In this document: positions 5,865 through 14,903 of the stretch, piece by piece | Layout: each line of letters opens with the position of its first letter | Numbering within the stretch: the stretch's first letter is position 1 | DNA from: Desulfovibrio sp. | GTDB taxonomy: Bacteria > Desulfobacterota > Desulfovibrionia > Desulfovibrionales > Desulfovibrionaceae | Assembly (NCBI RefSeq): GCF_019424165.1 | Contig: NZ_JAHZAA010000040.1 | Coordinates: 1-23,551, forward strand | Length of the DNA: 23,551 nucleotides | Direction: 5' to 3' | The notes under the pieces: generated by a model | The model's database searches: none | Told to the model about the DNA's origin: nothing | Seen by the model: only the letters and a program-made list of their open reading frames with translations | Position numbers and translations under genes: made by a program

Positions 5865-7369
5865 CCACCATGATTAACCAGGACGAAGTGAACAAAGCTG
5901 TATGGAGTGCCTGTGACACTTTTCGCGGCACTATTTCCTCAGAGATATATAAAGACTATGTGCTGACCATGCTGTTCCTGAAATATCTGAGCGACGTGTG
6001 GCAGGACAAGTATGATGCCTATAAAAAAGAATTCGGCGATAAAAAAATGGTGCAAGCCATGCTGCAAACAGAACGCTTTGTGCTGCCTATGGGAGCGGAC
6101 TTCTATTCCCTGTACGAGAAACGCTTTGAACCTGGCAACGGCGAGCGCATCGACAAGGCCTTGCACGCCATTGAAGAAGCCAACATCACCAAACTGGACA
6201 GGGTGTTTCAGGACATCAGTTTCAATTCCGGCAAGCTGGGTGAAGAAACACAAAAAAACGATCTCCTGCGCCTGCTGCTGGAAGATTTCAACAAACCCGC
6301 CCTCAACTTACGCCCTAGCCGCGTGGGTTCGCTGGACATCATCGGCAATGCCTATGAGTATCTGATCAAGATGTTCGCTTCCGACGCCGGGAAAAAGGCT
6401 GGGGAATACTACACCCCGCCGGAAGTCTCGCAACTCATTGCGGAACTGGTAGACCCGCAGGAAGGTGACGAAATTTGCGATCCGGCCTGCGGTTCCGCGT
6501 CGCTGCTGATGAAATGTGGCTACAAGGTACGCGACAAGGCAGGTACTCGCAAATATGCCTTGTTCGGGCAGGAGAGCATAGGCTCCACCTGGTCACTGGC
6601 AAAGATGAATCTTTTCCTGCACGGAGAAGACAACCACAAGGTGGAATGGGGTGACACACTGCGCAACCCCCTGTTGCTGGACGGCGACGACAAGCTCAAG
6701 CACTTTGATGTGGTGGTGGCAAATCCCCCCTTCTCGTTGGATAAATGGGGACAGGACAGTGCGGCTGACGACAAGTTCGGACGCTTTCGGCGTGGTTTGC
6801 CCCCGCGCACCAAGGGCGATTACGCCTTTATCCTGCACATGATTGAAGTCATGAAACCCGCCGTGGGCCGCATGGCTGTGGTGGCCCCGCACGGGGTGCT
6901 CTTTCGTGGCGCGGCGGAAGGGAAGATCCGCGCCAAACTTATTGAAGAAAATCTCCTTGATGCAGTCCTAGGGCTGCCAGAAAAGCTCTTTTTCGGCACG
7001 GGCATCCCCGCAGCCATTCTAGTTTTTCGCAAGCGTAAAGCTGATGACAAGGTGCTCTTTATTGATGCTTCCCGTGACTATGCGGACGGCAAAAACCAAA
7101 ACGCCCTGCGCCCGCAGGACATACAAAAAATCGTGGAAACCTTCCGCGCACGGCAAAGTGTGGAAAAATACGCCTACCTTGCCACTGTGGAAGAGATCAG
7201 GGCCAACGACTACAACCTGAACATCCCCCGCTATGTGGACACTTTTGAGGAAGAGCCGGAGATAGACATGCACGCCCTGCTGGCGGAACGTGCGGGCCTG
7301 AAAAAAGAACTGGAAAGGCTGGAAGGGGAAATGGAAAAATACCTCAAGGAGCTGGGCTATGTTCAGTAG
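5861..7369 (+). CDS. hsdM: Type I restriction-modification DNA methyltransferase subunit HsdM
   Basis: 502 residues, usual length. The N-terminal helical domain (SACDTFRGTISSEIYKDYVL, MLFLKYLSD) is typical. GEYYTPPEVS at 181-190 precedes the SAM-binding motif I, DPACGSASLL at 207-216, where the family usually has GSGG/GSGS; here Ala replaces the second Gly. The catalytic NPPF is at 288-291, the N6-adenine methyltransferase type. The C-terminal coiled segment (LLAERAGLKKELERLEGEMEKYLKEL) would contact HsdS. AAGGAG precedes the ATG, which overlaps the previous stop. The next gene, fic, overlaps its last 11 bases. With HsdS it methylates host DNA; with HsdR it forms the restricting complex. Confidence 0.96.
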   Translation: MTTMINQDEVNKAVWSACDTFRGTISSEIYKDYVLTMLFLKYLSDVWQDKYDAYKKEFGDKKMVQAMLQTERFVLPMGADFYSLYEKRFEPGNGERIDKALHAIEEANITKLDRVFQDISFNSGKLGEETQKNDLLRLLLEDFNKPALNLRPSRVGSLDIIGNAYEYLIKMFASDAGKKAGEYYTPPEVSQLIAELVDPQEGDEICDPACGSASLLMKCGYKVRDKAGTRKYALFGQESIGSTWSLAKMNLFLHGEDNHKVEWGDTLRNPLLLDGDDKLKHFDVVVANPPFSLDKWGQDSAADDKFGRFRRGLPPRTKGDYAFILHMIEVMKPAVGRMAVVAPHGVLFRGAAEGKIRAKLIEENLLDAVLGLPEKLFFGTGIPAAILVFRKRKADDKVLFIDASRDYADGKNQNALRPQDIQKIVETFRARQSVEKYAYLATVEEIRANDYNLNIPRYVDTFEEEPEIDMHALLAERAGLKKELERLEGEMEKYLKELGYVQ

Positions 7370-8186
7370 TCTGACGCCGGGGTACGGCGGCCCCCTACCA
7401 CAACTTGCCGACACCTACACACGGCTGGATGCCCTCAAGGCCAGACTCGACGCCCACCGTCCCCTGGCTCCGGAGGTGGTAAAAAACCTGCACGCTGACA
7501 TGGTGGTACGATACACGTATCACTCCAATGCCATTGAAGGAAACACCCTGACCATTTCCGAAACCAAAGTTGTTTTGGAAGACGGGGTGACCATTGGCGG
7601 CAAAAGCATGCGCGAGCATCTGGAAGCCATCAATCACAGGGAAGCCATCGACTATGTGGTGGAGCTGGCCGGGCAATCCGGCGCGCTGACGGAAGCTGAG
7701 ATAAAAGACTTGCACCAGATCGTGCTCAAATCCGTGGACTCGGCCAATGCCGGGCGTTACCGGCAGCAGAACGTACTCATCAGCGGTGCGGGATTTACCC
7801 CGCCGGACTTTTTGCACGTGCGCGAATGCATGGAAGGCTTTTGCGCATGGTGCGCAGGGGCGGCGGCGAACCTGCACCCTGTGGAACGTGCCGCCCGTGT
7901 GCACGCCGATTTCGTGAACATCCATCCTTTTGTGGACGGCAACGGCAGAACGGCCCGGCTGCTCATGAATCTGGAACTCATGCGGGCAGGATTCCCCGTG
8001 GTCATCGTGCCCGTTGAAGAGCGTAGCGCTTATTACGCCAATCTGGATGCCGTGGCGGTAAAGGGGGACTATGCGCCTTTTGTAGAGCAGGTGTGCGGTT
8101 TGGTGGAAAAGAGCTTTGCGCCGTACTGGTTTGTGCTAGGGGTGCATGCAGAAAGCGAAGGGGACAGCAATGGCGCGCAAGCGTAA
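7359..8186 (+). CDS. fic: Fic-domain AMP-transferase, class II autoinhibited
   Basis: 275 residues. The Fic motif HPFVDGNGRTAR is complete at 189-200, with the catalytic His189 and Arg197. An N-terminal inhibitory motif of the S-x-x-x-E-G type, SNAIEG, is at 56-61, marking a class II, self-inhibited Fic protein; Glu60 would block ATP until released. Fic enzymes usually transfer AMP to a hydroxyl side chain of a target protein. The start at 7359 has AAGGAG upstream and overlaps the hsdM end; the stop overlaps hsdS by 17 bases, so it is an integral part of the operon. Fic genes inside type I loci are known, but the target is not. It might modify an Hsd subunit or a phage/host protein. Confidence 0.94.
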   Translation: MFSSLTPGYGGPLPQLADTYTRLDALKARLDAHRPLAPEVVKNLHADMVVRYTYHSNAIEGNTLTISETKVVLEDGVTIGGKSMREHLEAINHREAIDYVVELAGQSGALTEAEIKDLHQIVLKSVDSANAGRYRQQNVLISGAGFTPPDFLHVRECMEGFCAWCAGAAANLHPVERAARVHADFVNIHPFVDGNGRTARLLMNLELMRAGFPVVIVPVEERSAYYANLDAVAVKGDYAPFVEQVCGLVEKSFAPYWFVLGVHAESEGDSNGAQA

Positions 8187-9453
8187 TGCCACATACCCTG
8201 ATAGTGTCCAACCCGGAATACCCGTACTTGGCCCACTGCCTGAAGGCTGGGTGCGGGAATCTCTTGGTAAACGCCTTCACGAAATCAAGCGTCCCGTCAA
8301 AATGCGGGACGAATGCACATATAATCTCGTCACCGTCAAGAGAAATCGCGGCGGTGCAGTGAAGCGAGATTCGTTGCAAGGCAAGGAGATTAAAGTCAAA
8401 TCTCAATTTGAAGTGCACTCCGGCGACTTTCTGATTTCAAAACGTCAGATTGTGCACGGGGCATGCGCGCTTGTGCCGGAAGAATTGCACGGAGCCATTG
8501 TTTCCAATGAATATGCTATCCTTGGAAGCAAGAAAGACCTTGATTTAACATTCTTGCGATACTTATCTGAAACAAAATTCTTTCAAGAAACGTGTTTTCA
8601 TTCGAGCATTGGCGTACATGTGGAAAAAATGGTCTTCAAACTTGACCGTTGGCTTAAGTGGGAATTCAATTTTCCTTCCCAAAAAGAACAACAAAAAATA
8701 GCCCGCATCCTCTCCACTTGGGATGCCGCCATAACCTGTACCCAAAAGCTGCTTGAAAGCAGCAAGCAGCAAAAAAAAGCATTAATGCAGCAGCTTCTTA
8801 CGGGACGGCGGCGCTTGCCAGGCCACAATGGCAAATGGACTCCTGCATATTTAAAATCACTGCTGCGCGAAGAGTCAAAGCGAAACAAAAAATCTCATAT
8901 CTCGCTTATTTTGAGTGTCACAAACCATAGCGGCTTTGTCATTCAAGAAGAACAATTTTCAAAGCGTGTCGCCAGTAAGGATATTTCCAATTACAAAATT
9001 GTCGAAAATGGACAATTCGCGTATAATCCCTCACGAATCAACGTGGGGTCATTTGCACGTCTGGACGCCTACCCTAAGGCGGTTGTCAGCCCTCTCTACA
9101 CTGTCTTTTCAATAAAAAATGTTGCTGCGCTGGCAACTGATTATTTTATGGCGTGGATGAGATCTGACATTGCGTCACAGCGTATTGCTCTCAGCACCCA
9201 AGGGTCGGTCAGGGATTCCGTCAACTTTGACGCCCTTTGTGCACTGAACATACTTCTCCCCCCCCTCGACGAGCAAAAAGCCATTGCCAAAATCCTCACC
9301 GCCGCCGATGCGATCATAGCTCAATACGAGGCCAAACTTGCCCATCTGCAAAGGCAGAAAAAGGCCCTCATGCAGCAATTGCTCACCGGAAAAATCCGCG
9401 TCACGCCCGACACGCCAGATACATCGGGCGACGCGAGTGCAACACCCGCATAA
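8170..9453 (+). CDS. hsdS: Type I restriction-modification specificity subunit HsdS
   Basis: 427 residues, usual length, with two units. Unit 1: recognition domain about 25-180, then a conserved helical spacer beginning KEQQKIARILSTWDAAI and ending KKALMQQLLTGRRRLPG. Unit 2: recognition domain about 220-370, then spacer DEQKAIAKILTAADAII to KKALMQQLLTGKIRV. The paired KKALMQQLLTG ends are the internal repeat of HsdS. Each domain reads one half of a bipartite target. ATG at 8170 follows GGGGA; an in-frame ATG at 8146 is an alternative. The second spacer is entered through a run of 8 C (9258-9265) coding Leu-Pro-Pro-Leu; slippage there would remove the last helical region. hsdR starts 9 bases after the stop. 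Confidence 0.95.
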   Translation: MARKRNATYPDSVQPGIPVLGPLPEGWVRESLGKRLHEIKRPVKMRDECTYNLVTVKRNRGGAVKRDSLQGKEIKVKSQFEVHSGDFLISKRQIVHGACALVPEELHGAIVSNEYAILGSKKDLDLTFLRYLSETKFFQETCFHSSIGVHVEKMVFKLDRWLKWEFNFPSQKEQQKIARILSTWDAAITCTQKLLESSKQQKKALMQQLLTGRRRLPGHNGKWTPAYLKSLLREESKRNKKSHISLILSVTNHSGFVIQEEQFSKRVASKDISNYKIVENGQFAYNPSRINVGSFARLDAYPKAVVSPLYTVFSIKNVAALATDYFMAWMRSDIASQRIALSTQGSVRDSVNFDALCALNILLPPLDEQKAIAKILTAADAIIAQYEAKLAHLQRQKKALMQQLLTGKIRVTPDTPDTSGDASATPA

Positions 9454-9462
9454 GGGGGAATA

Positions 9463-12400
9463 ATGTTCACCGTCCCCAACATGACCGAAGAATACATCGC
9501 CAAGATCCCGGCCTTGCAAATGCTCATGGCCCTTGGCTGGCAATACATCCCCCCGGCGGAGTGTCTGAAAAAACGCGGCAACAACCGCGAAGTGATCCTG
9601 CGGGACGAACTTGTGGCCTTTTTGCAAACACGGCGTTTTTCCTACAAGGGCAAGGACTACCCCCTCTCCCCCAATGCCGTGGACCAGATTGTGCGTGAGG
9701 TGTGCACGCCACCTATGCAGGAAGGTTTGCTCTCCGCCAATGAACGTATTTACGACAAATTCTGTCTGGGGGTGACGGTCACGGAATTTGTGGACGGCCA
9801 AAAAATAAGTGCCACCGTCCCCCTGTTGGACTGGAACGAGCTGGACGCCGCCGCCACCGCGCACAACCGCTTTGTGGTGACGGAAGAAATGGAGGTGCTG
9901 TGCGCCGATGGCCTGCACACCCGGCGGCCCGATATGGTGGCCTTTGTCAACGGCCTGCCCCTGGTGGTCATTGAAGCCAAGAAGCCGGAATCCGGCAACC
10001 CCAACAAAAATATGGTGGACGAAGGGGTAAGCCAGAACATCCGCAACCAGAAGCACGACGAAATCCCCCTGCTTTTCGTCTATTCCCAGCTTTTGCTGGC
10101 AATCAGCGGCACGGACGGTAAATACGGCACCACCAAAACCATAGACACCTTTTGGCAACGCTGGCACGAAGAGGAAATCCCCCCTGCTGAGGTGGAAAGC
10201 CTGAAAAACCGCATCCCCACGCGGGAAGAACAGCACAAGCTCTTTGACTGGCGCGAAGACGGGCACGCCATGCGGACTTTTTTCCATTCACTCTGGTCGC
10301 AGCCCATGCAAGCCACGGAGCAGGACACCTTGCTGGTCAGTCTGCTCAGCAAGGGGCGTCTGCTGGAGATCATCCGTTATTTCACGCTCTTTGACAGAAA
10401 AAAGGGCAAAATTGTTGCCCGCTACCCTCAGATGTTCGGCGTGCGGCGCATGCTGGAACGCATTCAGCAACATAAGCCCCCCCGCGAAGGCGGCGGGCGT
10501 CAGGGCGGGGTTATCTGGCACACCACGGGTTCCGGCAAATCCCTGACCATGGTCTTTTTGTGCAAGGCTTTGCTGCTGCATCCTGCCTTGGCGCAATGTC
10601 GTGTCATTGTGGTCACCGACCGCGTTGATCTGGAAAAGCAACTGGCGGGAACTTTTCAGGATGCCGGGGCCTATGGCGGAGCCATTGCCAGCAAGAGTGC
10701 AGAAAGATCCAAGGCCAGATCCGGGCGCGATCTTGCCTTGCGCATCGGCAAGGGCGTCGAGCGCATTATTTTCACCCTGGTGCAAAAATTCAATTCCGCA
10801 GCCAAGCTCAAGGAATGCCATAACCCCAGTGAAGACATCATCGTGCTGGTGGACGAAGGGCACCGCAGCCAACAGGGTGGAACACACGAGCGCATGCGCG
10901 CGGCCCTGCCCAATGCGGCCTACATTGCCTTTACCGGCACGCCGCTGCTGAAAAAGGAAAAAACCGTCAGCAAATTCGGCCCTATCATCCATGCCTATAC
11001 AATGCAAAGGGCGGTGCAGGATGAAGCGGTGCGTCCACTTTTGTATGAAGAGCGCAAGCCGGAACTGGACATCAACCAAAAAGCCATTGACGCCTGGTTT
11101 GAACGCATCACCGACGGCCTCAGCGACCAACAGAAAGCAGACATCAAGCGTAAGTTCGACAACAAGGACACCGTATACGGTTCCGACAACCGCATTGAAC
11201 TGATTGCCTGGGACATTGCCAAACATTTCAAAGATTATGTTCGTGACCTCGGCCCGGAACTCAAGGGGCAACTGGCCACGGACAGCAAAATTTCGGCCAT
11301 CCGCTACAAGCAGCATCTGGACGAAACCGGCTGGGTTACGTCTGCCGTGGTCATCTCGCCGCCGGACACCCGCGAAGGCAATAAAGACGTGGATGAGGAC
11401 GACGAAGCCCTGCCGTTGGTGCACCAATGGTACAAAAAAAACGTGGGTAAAACGCCTCCGCAGGATTATGAACGCGGCGTCATTGACGACTTTGCCACCG
11501 ATGGCGCGCCCGACATCCTCATTGTGGTGGACAAGCTGCTCACTGGCTTTGACGAGCCGCGCAATGCCGTTCTGTATATCGATAAACCGCTGGAAGGGCA
11601 CAGTATCATTCAGGCCATCGCTCGTGTGAACCGGCTGCACCCTGCCAAGGAATACGGGCTTCTCATCGACTACAGGGGCATTCTCGCCAAGCTGGATACG
11701 GCAGTTGCCGGGTATCAACGTTTGGAAGAACGCACGCTGGAAGGCTACGATGTTAAAGACATTGAGGGGCTCTACCATCAGGTGAACACGGAATATAAGC
11801 GCCTTCCGGCCTTGCATGATGCCTTGTGGGCCATTTTTAACGATGTGGGCAATAAAAAGGACATTCAGCAGTTCCGGCAGGTGCTCACCCCCCATTATGC
11901 CACCGATCCCGGCGAAGATGGCGATCTCTACGATACCCGCCAGAAGGTTCGCGAAGATCTTTATCAGGCACTGACAGTCTTTGGCCTTTGCCTGAAGGTG
12001 GCGCTGGCTTCCCGTTCCTTTTATGAAGACGGCGCTTTTGATGAAAAAACCGTCGCCATGTATAAAAAAGACCTGGCCTTTTTTATCGAGCTGCGCAAGA
12101 TCGCCCGCCGCGATGCCCAGGAGACTGTGGATTACAGCATATATGAAGAACAAATCCGCAAGCTGGTGGACAAACATGTGATGGGGGAAGGCATCACTAT
12201 TGCGGAAGATCATTACCTTGTGGATGAACTGGGCAAGGTGCAAGACCCCTCCACATGGAGCAAGGAAAAATTGCGCAACGAGACGGACATCATCAAGAGT
12301 CGGGTGCGCAAAAGCATTGATCAGGGATTGGCCTTTGACCCCTATGCGCAAAAATACTTTTCGCAGTTGCTGAAAGAGGCCATTGCCAAGGCCGAGGAGA

Positions 12401-12792
12401 TGTTCAACCACCCATACAAGCAGTTTGCCTTGTTTCAAGAATTTGAAGAACGGGTGCGTCAACGCCGTATGGCGGACATCCCCGAAGCATTGCGTGAAAA
12501 GGAACGGGCACGCGCATTTTTCGGTATTTTTCGCATGGCTGAAAGCACGCAAGCCCCGGAGCTGCAGGACAAACTTGTGGAAGAGTCCTTGGCCGCAGAG
12601 CGTATCGTTTCACTGGCTATCGCAGAAAATTCGCTTAACCCTCAAGACATTGAAGCGGAGATTACCAAGGGACTTCTACCGCGCCTGTATTCCTGGCTCG
12701 GCCTTGAGCAGGCCCAAAAAGTCATTGACGGCATCATCAAATCCACCCGCTATGGGAGCCGGGTATTCACGCATGGTGGTAAAGAAGCGTGA
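9463..12792 (+). CDS. hsdR: Type I restriction endonuclease subunit HsdR
   Basis: 1109 residues, complete. The N-terminal nuclease shows D157 in RRPDMVAFVNG and E171/K173 in VVIEAKK, the PD-(D/E)XK core. The SF2 translocase motor follows: Walker A HTTGSGKS near 353-360, DEGH near 464-467, FTGTP near 490-494, LLTGFDEP, and QAIARVNR near 718-725. The rest is the helical domain that contacts the methylase. AAGGGGGAA precedes the ATG. With HsdM and HsdS it translocates unmethylated DNA and cuts at distance. No frame damage is seen, so restriction should be functional. A long minus-strand frame over this gene is a shadow. The next gene overlaps the stop. Confidence 0.96.
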   Translation: MFTVPNMTEEYIAKIPALQMLMALGWQYIPPAECLKKRGNNREVILRDELVAFLQTRRFSYKGKDYPLSPNAVDQIVREVCTPPMQEGLLSANERIYDKFCLGVTVTEFVDGQKISATVPLLDWNELDAAATAHNRFVVTEEMEVLCADGLHTRRPDMVAFVNGLPLVVIEAKKPESGNPNKNMVDEGVSQNIRNQKHDEIPLLFVYSQLLLAISGTDGKYGTTKTIDTFWQRWHEEEIPPAEVESLKNRIPTREEQHKLFDWREDGHAMRTFFHSLWSQPMQATEQDTLLVSLLSKGRLLEIIRYFTLFDRKKGKIVARYPQMFGVRRMLERIQQHKPPREGGGRQGGVIWHTTGSGKSLTMVFLCKALLLHPALAQCRVIVVTDRVDLEKQLAGTFQDAGAYGGAIASKSAERSKARSGRDLALRIGKGVERIIFTLVQKFNSAAKLKECHNPSEDIIVLVDEGHRSQQGGTHERMRAALPNAAYIAFTGTPLLKKEKTVSKFGPIIHAYTMQRAVQDEAVRPLLYEERKPELDINQKAIDAWFERITDGLSDQQKADIKRKFDNKDTVYGSDNRIELIAWDIAKHFKDYVRDLGPELKGQLATDSKISAIRYKQHLDETGWVTSAVVISPPDTREGNKDVDEDDEALPLVHQWYKKNVGKTPPQDYERGVIDDFATDGAPDILIVVDKLLTGFDEPRNAVLYIDKPLEGHSIIQAIARVNRLHPAKEYGLLIDYRGILAKLDTAVAGYQRLEERTLEGYDVKDIEGLYHQVNTEYKRLPALHDALWAIFNDVGNKKDIQQFRQVLTPHYATDPGEDGDLYDTRQKVREDLYQALTVFGLCLKVALASRSFYEDGAFDEKTVAMYKKDLAFFIELRKIARRDAQETVDYSIYEEQIRKLVDKHVMGEGITIAEDHYLVDELGKVQDPSTWSKEKLRNETDIIKSRVRKSIDQGLAFDPYAQKYFSQLLKEAIAKAEEMFNHPYKQFALFQEFEERVRQRRMADIPEALREKERARAFFGIFRMAESTQAPELQDKLVEESLAAERIVSLAIAENSLNPQDIEAEITKGLLPRLYSWLGLEQAQKVIDGIIKSTRYGSRVFTHGGKEA

Positions 12793-13649
12793 GCGAAGCC
12801 ATGCAAACTGTCCATTATGGTGCGGACAGTATTCACTATGTCATCCGGCGTCATCCGGGCAGGCATGCCCGTGTGCGCATTCATGTGCATCCTGATGGAC
12901 TGGTCGAGGTAGAAGCACCGGAAGAGGCGAACAGCCATGCGGTACGCGAAGCCGTGCGCGCCCGCGCCCAGTGGATTGTGGGGCATCTGCGAGAAATAGA
13001 AACGCGAAGGCAACATGTGCTGCCACGAGACTATGTAAGCGGGGAGAGCCATTTTTATCTGGGGCGGCGTTACATGCTGAAGGTCGTTGTTCTGGATGCG
13101 GCTGCCTTGTTATATAAGTCCGCTCAAGGGAAACAGCCCGCGAAAATCGGTGTGAAACTCTCCGGCGCGTATTTAACAGTTAGCATCCGGAAACCGCAAC
13201 TCTTGAGAATTCATGAGAATGACAGCGTACATCGAATGTCGGCACTCTTGACATCCGGCGAGGGCAAGGCCATGCAGGCCGCCAGACGTCAGCGCGTTAA
13301 AATCCTGCTGCGCGACTGGTATAGGGAGCATGCCGCTGCGTATTTTCAAAAACGCCTTGCCGCGCTGCAGCAGAATATTGCATGGCTTGACAGCATCCCT
13401 GCCTTTCGCCTGCAAGCCATGCAAAAACAATGGGGGAGCTGCTCCCCTGCGGGCGTCCTGCTGCTGAACCCGCATCTTATCAAAGCTCCTGCTCGTTGTG
13501 TTGACTATGTGCTGTTGCACGAAATCTGCCACTTGCGGGAGCATAATCACGGCAAAGCCTTTTATGCTTTGCTGGAATCTCTGTTGCCTGACTGGCAATG
13601 TGTAAAAGACAAACTGGACAATATGGCGGAAATACTGCTCAATGAGTGA
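12789..13649 (+). CDS. YgjP/DUF45-type zinc metallopeptidase
   Basis: 286 residues. The C-terminal third carries LLHEICHLREHNHGKAFY, with HExxH near 244-248, after the family's KQWGSCSPAGVLLLNPHL segment; both define the YgjP-like (COG1451, DUF45) peptidases. The N-terminal part (YVIRRHPGRHARVRIHVHPDGLVEVEAP) is the usual beta-rich start. These genes are often found next to hsdR, and a link with control or turnover of the restriction complex has been suggested but I know of no settled function. The GTG start at 12789 overlaps the hsdR stop (GTGA); an ATG at 12801 is the alternative. Confidence 0.88.
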   Translation: MSEAMQTVHYGADSIHYVIRRHPGRHARVRIHVHPDGLVEVEAPEEANSHAVREAVRARAQWIVGHLREIETRRQHVLPRDYVSGESHFYLGRRYMLKVVVLDAAALLYKSAQGKQPAKIGVKLSGAYLTVSIRKPQLLRIHENDSVHRMSALLTSGEGKAMQAARRQRVKILLRDWYREHAAAYFQKRLAALQQNIAWLDSIPAFRLQAMQKQWGSCSPAGVLLLNPHLIKAPARCVDYVLLHEICHLREHNHGKAFYALLESLLPDWQCVKDKLDNMAEILLNE

Positions 13650-13678
13650 GCAGATATTCAGTGGATCGGGGGATCATT

Positions 13679-14113
13679 ATGTCACTTTACCTTGTGCGGG
13701 CCGGAAGCAACGGCGAGTTTGAAGATAATTTTTTGCACGACAACCGCGTATATTTACGCTGGGGCGGCGCATTCCCCGACCGGAACATCACGGAACTTGC
13801 TGATTTTGAGCAGATCAAAACGGCCATGATCGTCCAGAATCCTGACGAACTGGTGCGTAAACTCATCAACGGCGCAAGCCAGATTAATGCCTTTGTCCAC
13901 GGCATGCAGGTTGGTGACTGGGTTGTCCTGCCCCTGAAACGTAAAGCTGCCATTGCCGTGGGAGAAATCACCTCGGCCTACACTTTTGATCCACGCGCAG
14001 CGGAAGACTTTCGCCATTACCGGGATGTGCGTTGGCTGAATATCGCCTGGCCAGTTAGAACTACTCCACACGCCGCAGCAGATACACGGCACGCTGAGGC
14101 CGACAAAGTGTAA
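13679..14113 (+). pseudogene. Truncated Mrr-type restriction protein, N-terminal domain only
   Basis: ATG at 13679 with GGGGGA upstream. About 125 residues (SLYLVRAGSNGEFEDNFL, then INAFVHGMQVGDWVVLPLKRKAAIAVGEI, then FRHYRDVRWLNIAWPVR) match the N-terminal module of Mrr-type restriction endonucleases, which normally continue into a PD-(D/E)XK nuclease domain for a total above 300 residues. Here the match ends near 14060, and the last 17 codons read antisense through the 3' end of the methyltransferase gene at 14061-14792. The nuclease domain is missing, so cutting activity is lost. This is best explained by a deletion or insertion junction at about 14055-14063. The remaining domain could still bind modified DNA. 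Confidence 0.75.
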
Positions 14114-14792
14114 AACATGTGGATCTGATAACTGCAAAGCCGTTTCTGCAGGACAAGCAGTGAACCTCTGCCTCATCCAGGCGCAAGGTATACTCTGAAG
14201 GTCTGCGGTCTTCTTCCGGTAATGCACAATCCTTGGTGTGCCATTTATTGTCGGGGGCCTGATCATAATGCCGGGTAACCATATCGCACGCGAGATAGCC
14301 TCCGATTTTTAGCGCATGGCGGTACCGCGCCAGAAATTTCCCCAGCGAAGCACCGGGGATATGATAAAGCCAGTTGACAGATAAGATTCCATCCAGATCC
14401 TTGGGTAAACGAATTGGATCCAGACAGTCATCGTGCCATACATCCAGCGGTATAGAGAGCATTGAAGCCAAGTTCAGCCCAAGCTCCAACGCATTGTCGG
14501 AAAGATCAGAACCGTAAAGCCGCCTGAAACCTTGCTGCCCCAACCAGAGCAAATTTGCCGCACTGCCACAGCCAGGTTCAAAAATCGCGGCATCTTTGGG
14601 CAGTACATCATTCAGCCAGCGGCAGGCGGTACAGGCATGCCGCCTCCATTTGCGGTTGCTGATGGCATACTTATGCCAGTCTGGTGCCCCTGTTTGGCGC
14701 ATCAGTTCGTCAAGCCTGTCCGGTGAAACGCCTTTCAAAGCGTTTCCGAGGGGCAGGCGATCTCCCAAGTAGGAAAAAATTGGTACACCCAT
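14061..14792 (-). CDS. Class I SAM-dependent methyltransferase
   Basis: 243 residues from the ATG at 14792, which has GAGGA seven bases upstream; a longer start at 14828 has no site. FEPGCGSAANLLWLG is SAM motif I, followed by LYGSDLS (acidic loop), DGILSVNWLYHIP and a IGGYLACDMV strand, the usual Rossmann methyltransferase order. There is no DNA-methylase NPPY/DPPY, so a small-molecule, sugar or lipid substrate is more likely. It is last in the minus-strand group with the carbamoyltransferase, 111 bases after the SxtJ-like gene, so it may add a methyl to the same product. Its 3' end is shared antisense with the broken Mrr-type gene. Confidence 0.82.
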   Translation of the reverse strand: MGVPIFSYLGDRLPLGNALKGVSPDRLDELMRQTGAPDWHKYAISNRKWRRHACTACRWLNDVLPKDAAIFEPGCGSAANLLWLGQQGFRRLYGSDLSDNALELGLNLASMLSIPLDVWHDDCLDPIRLPKDLDGILSVNWLYHIPGASLGKFLARYRHALKIGGYLACDMVTRHYDQAPDNKWHTKDCALPEEDRRPSEYTLRLDEAEVHCLSCRNGFAVIRSTCFTLCRPQRAVYLLRRVE

Positions 14793-14903
14793 TACAAATC
14801 CTCGTAGCAGACCTGAGTCCGGATTCATGCCGTAAGGGTATGGCGCTCTTGTCTGAGAGCAGCTACAGCATCGTGTCGTGAACTAATCGTTCACCGCTGC
14901 TCA
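14793..14903 (-). other. Spacer with small stem-loops between SxtJ/DUF5989 fusion and methyltransferase
   Basis: GTGAAC/GTTCAC (14878-14883 and 14889-14894) form a 6-bp stem with 5-base loop. A smaller GCTCT/AGAGC stem lies at 14845-14860. Neither has a T-run, so they are more likely stabilising or processing stems than terminators. Confidence 0.4.

Noticed and set aside
8760..9400. Repeat of KKALMQQLLTG in HsdS as possible recombination repeat
   Set aside because: The two copies differ clearly in DNA sequence, so they reflect protein symmetry of HsdS and are not likely recombination sites.
9175..10287. 370-codon open frame on the minus strand
   Set aside because: It spans the hsdS/hsdR junction in antisense and has no ribosome site or recognisable family.
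10288..12552. 754-codon open frame on the minus strand
   Set aside because: It is antisense to hsdR, whose helicase and nuclease motifs are complete on the plus strand; its own product shows no recognisable motif and is an effect of codon bias.
13754..14266. 170-codon minus-strand frame across the Mrr/methyltransferase joint
   Set aside because: It overlaps both genes in other frames and has no family likeness.
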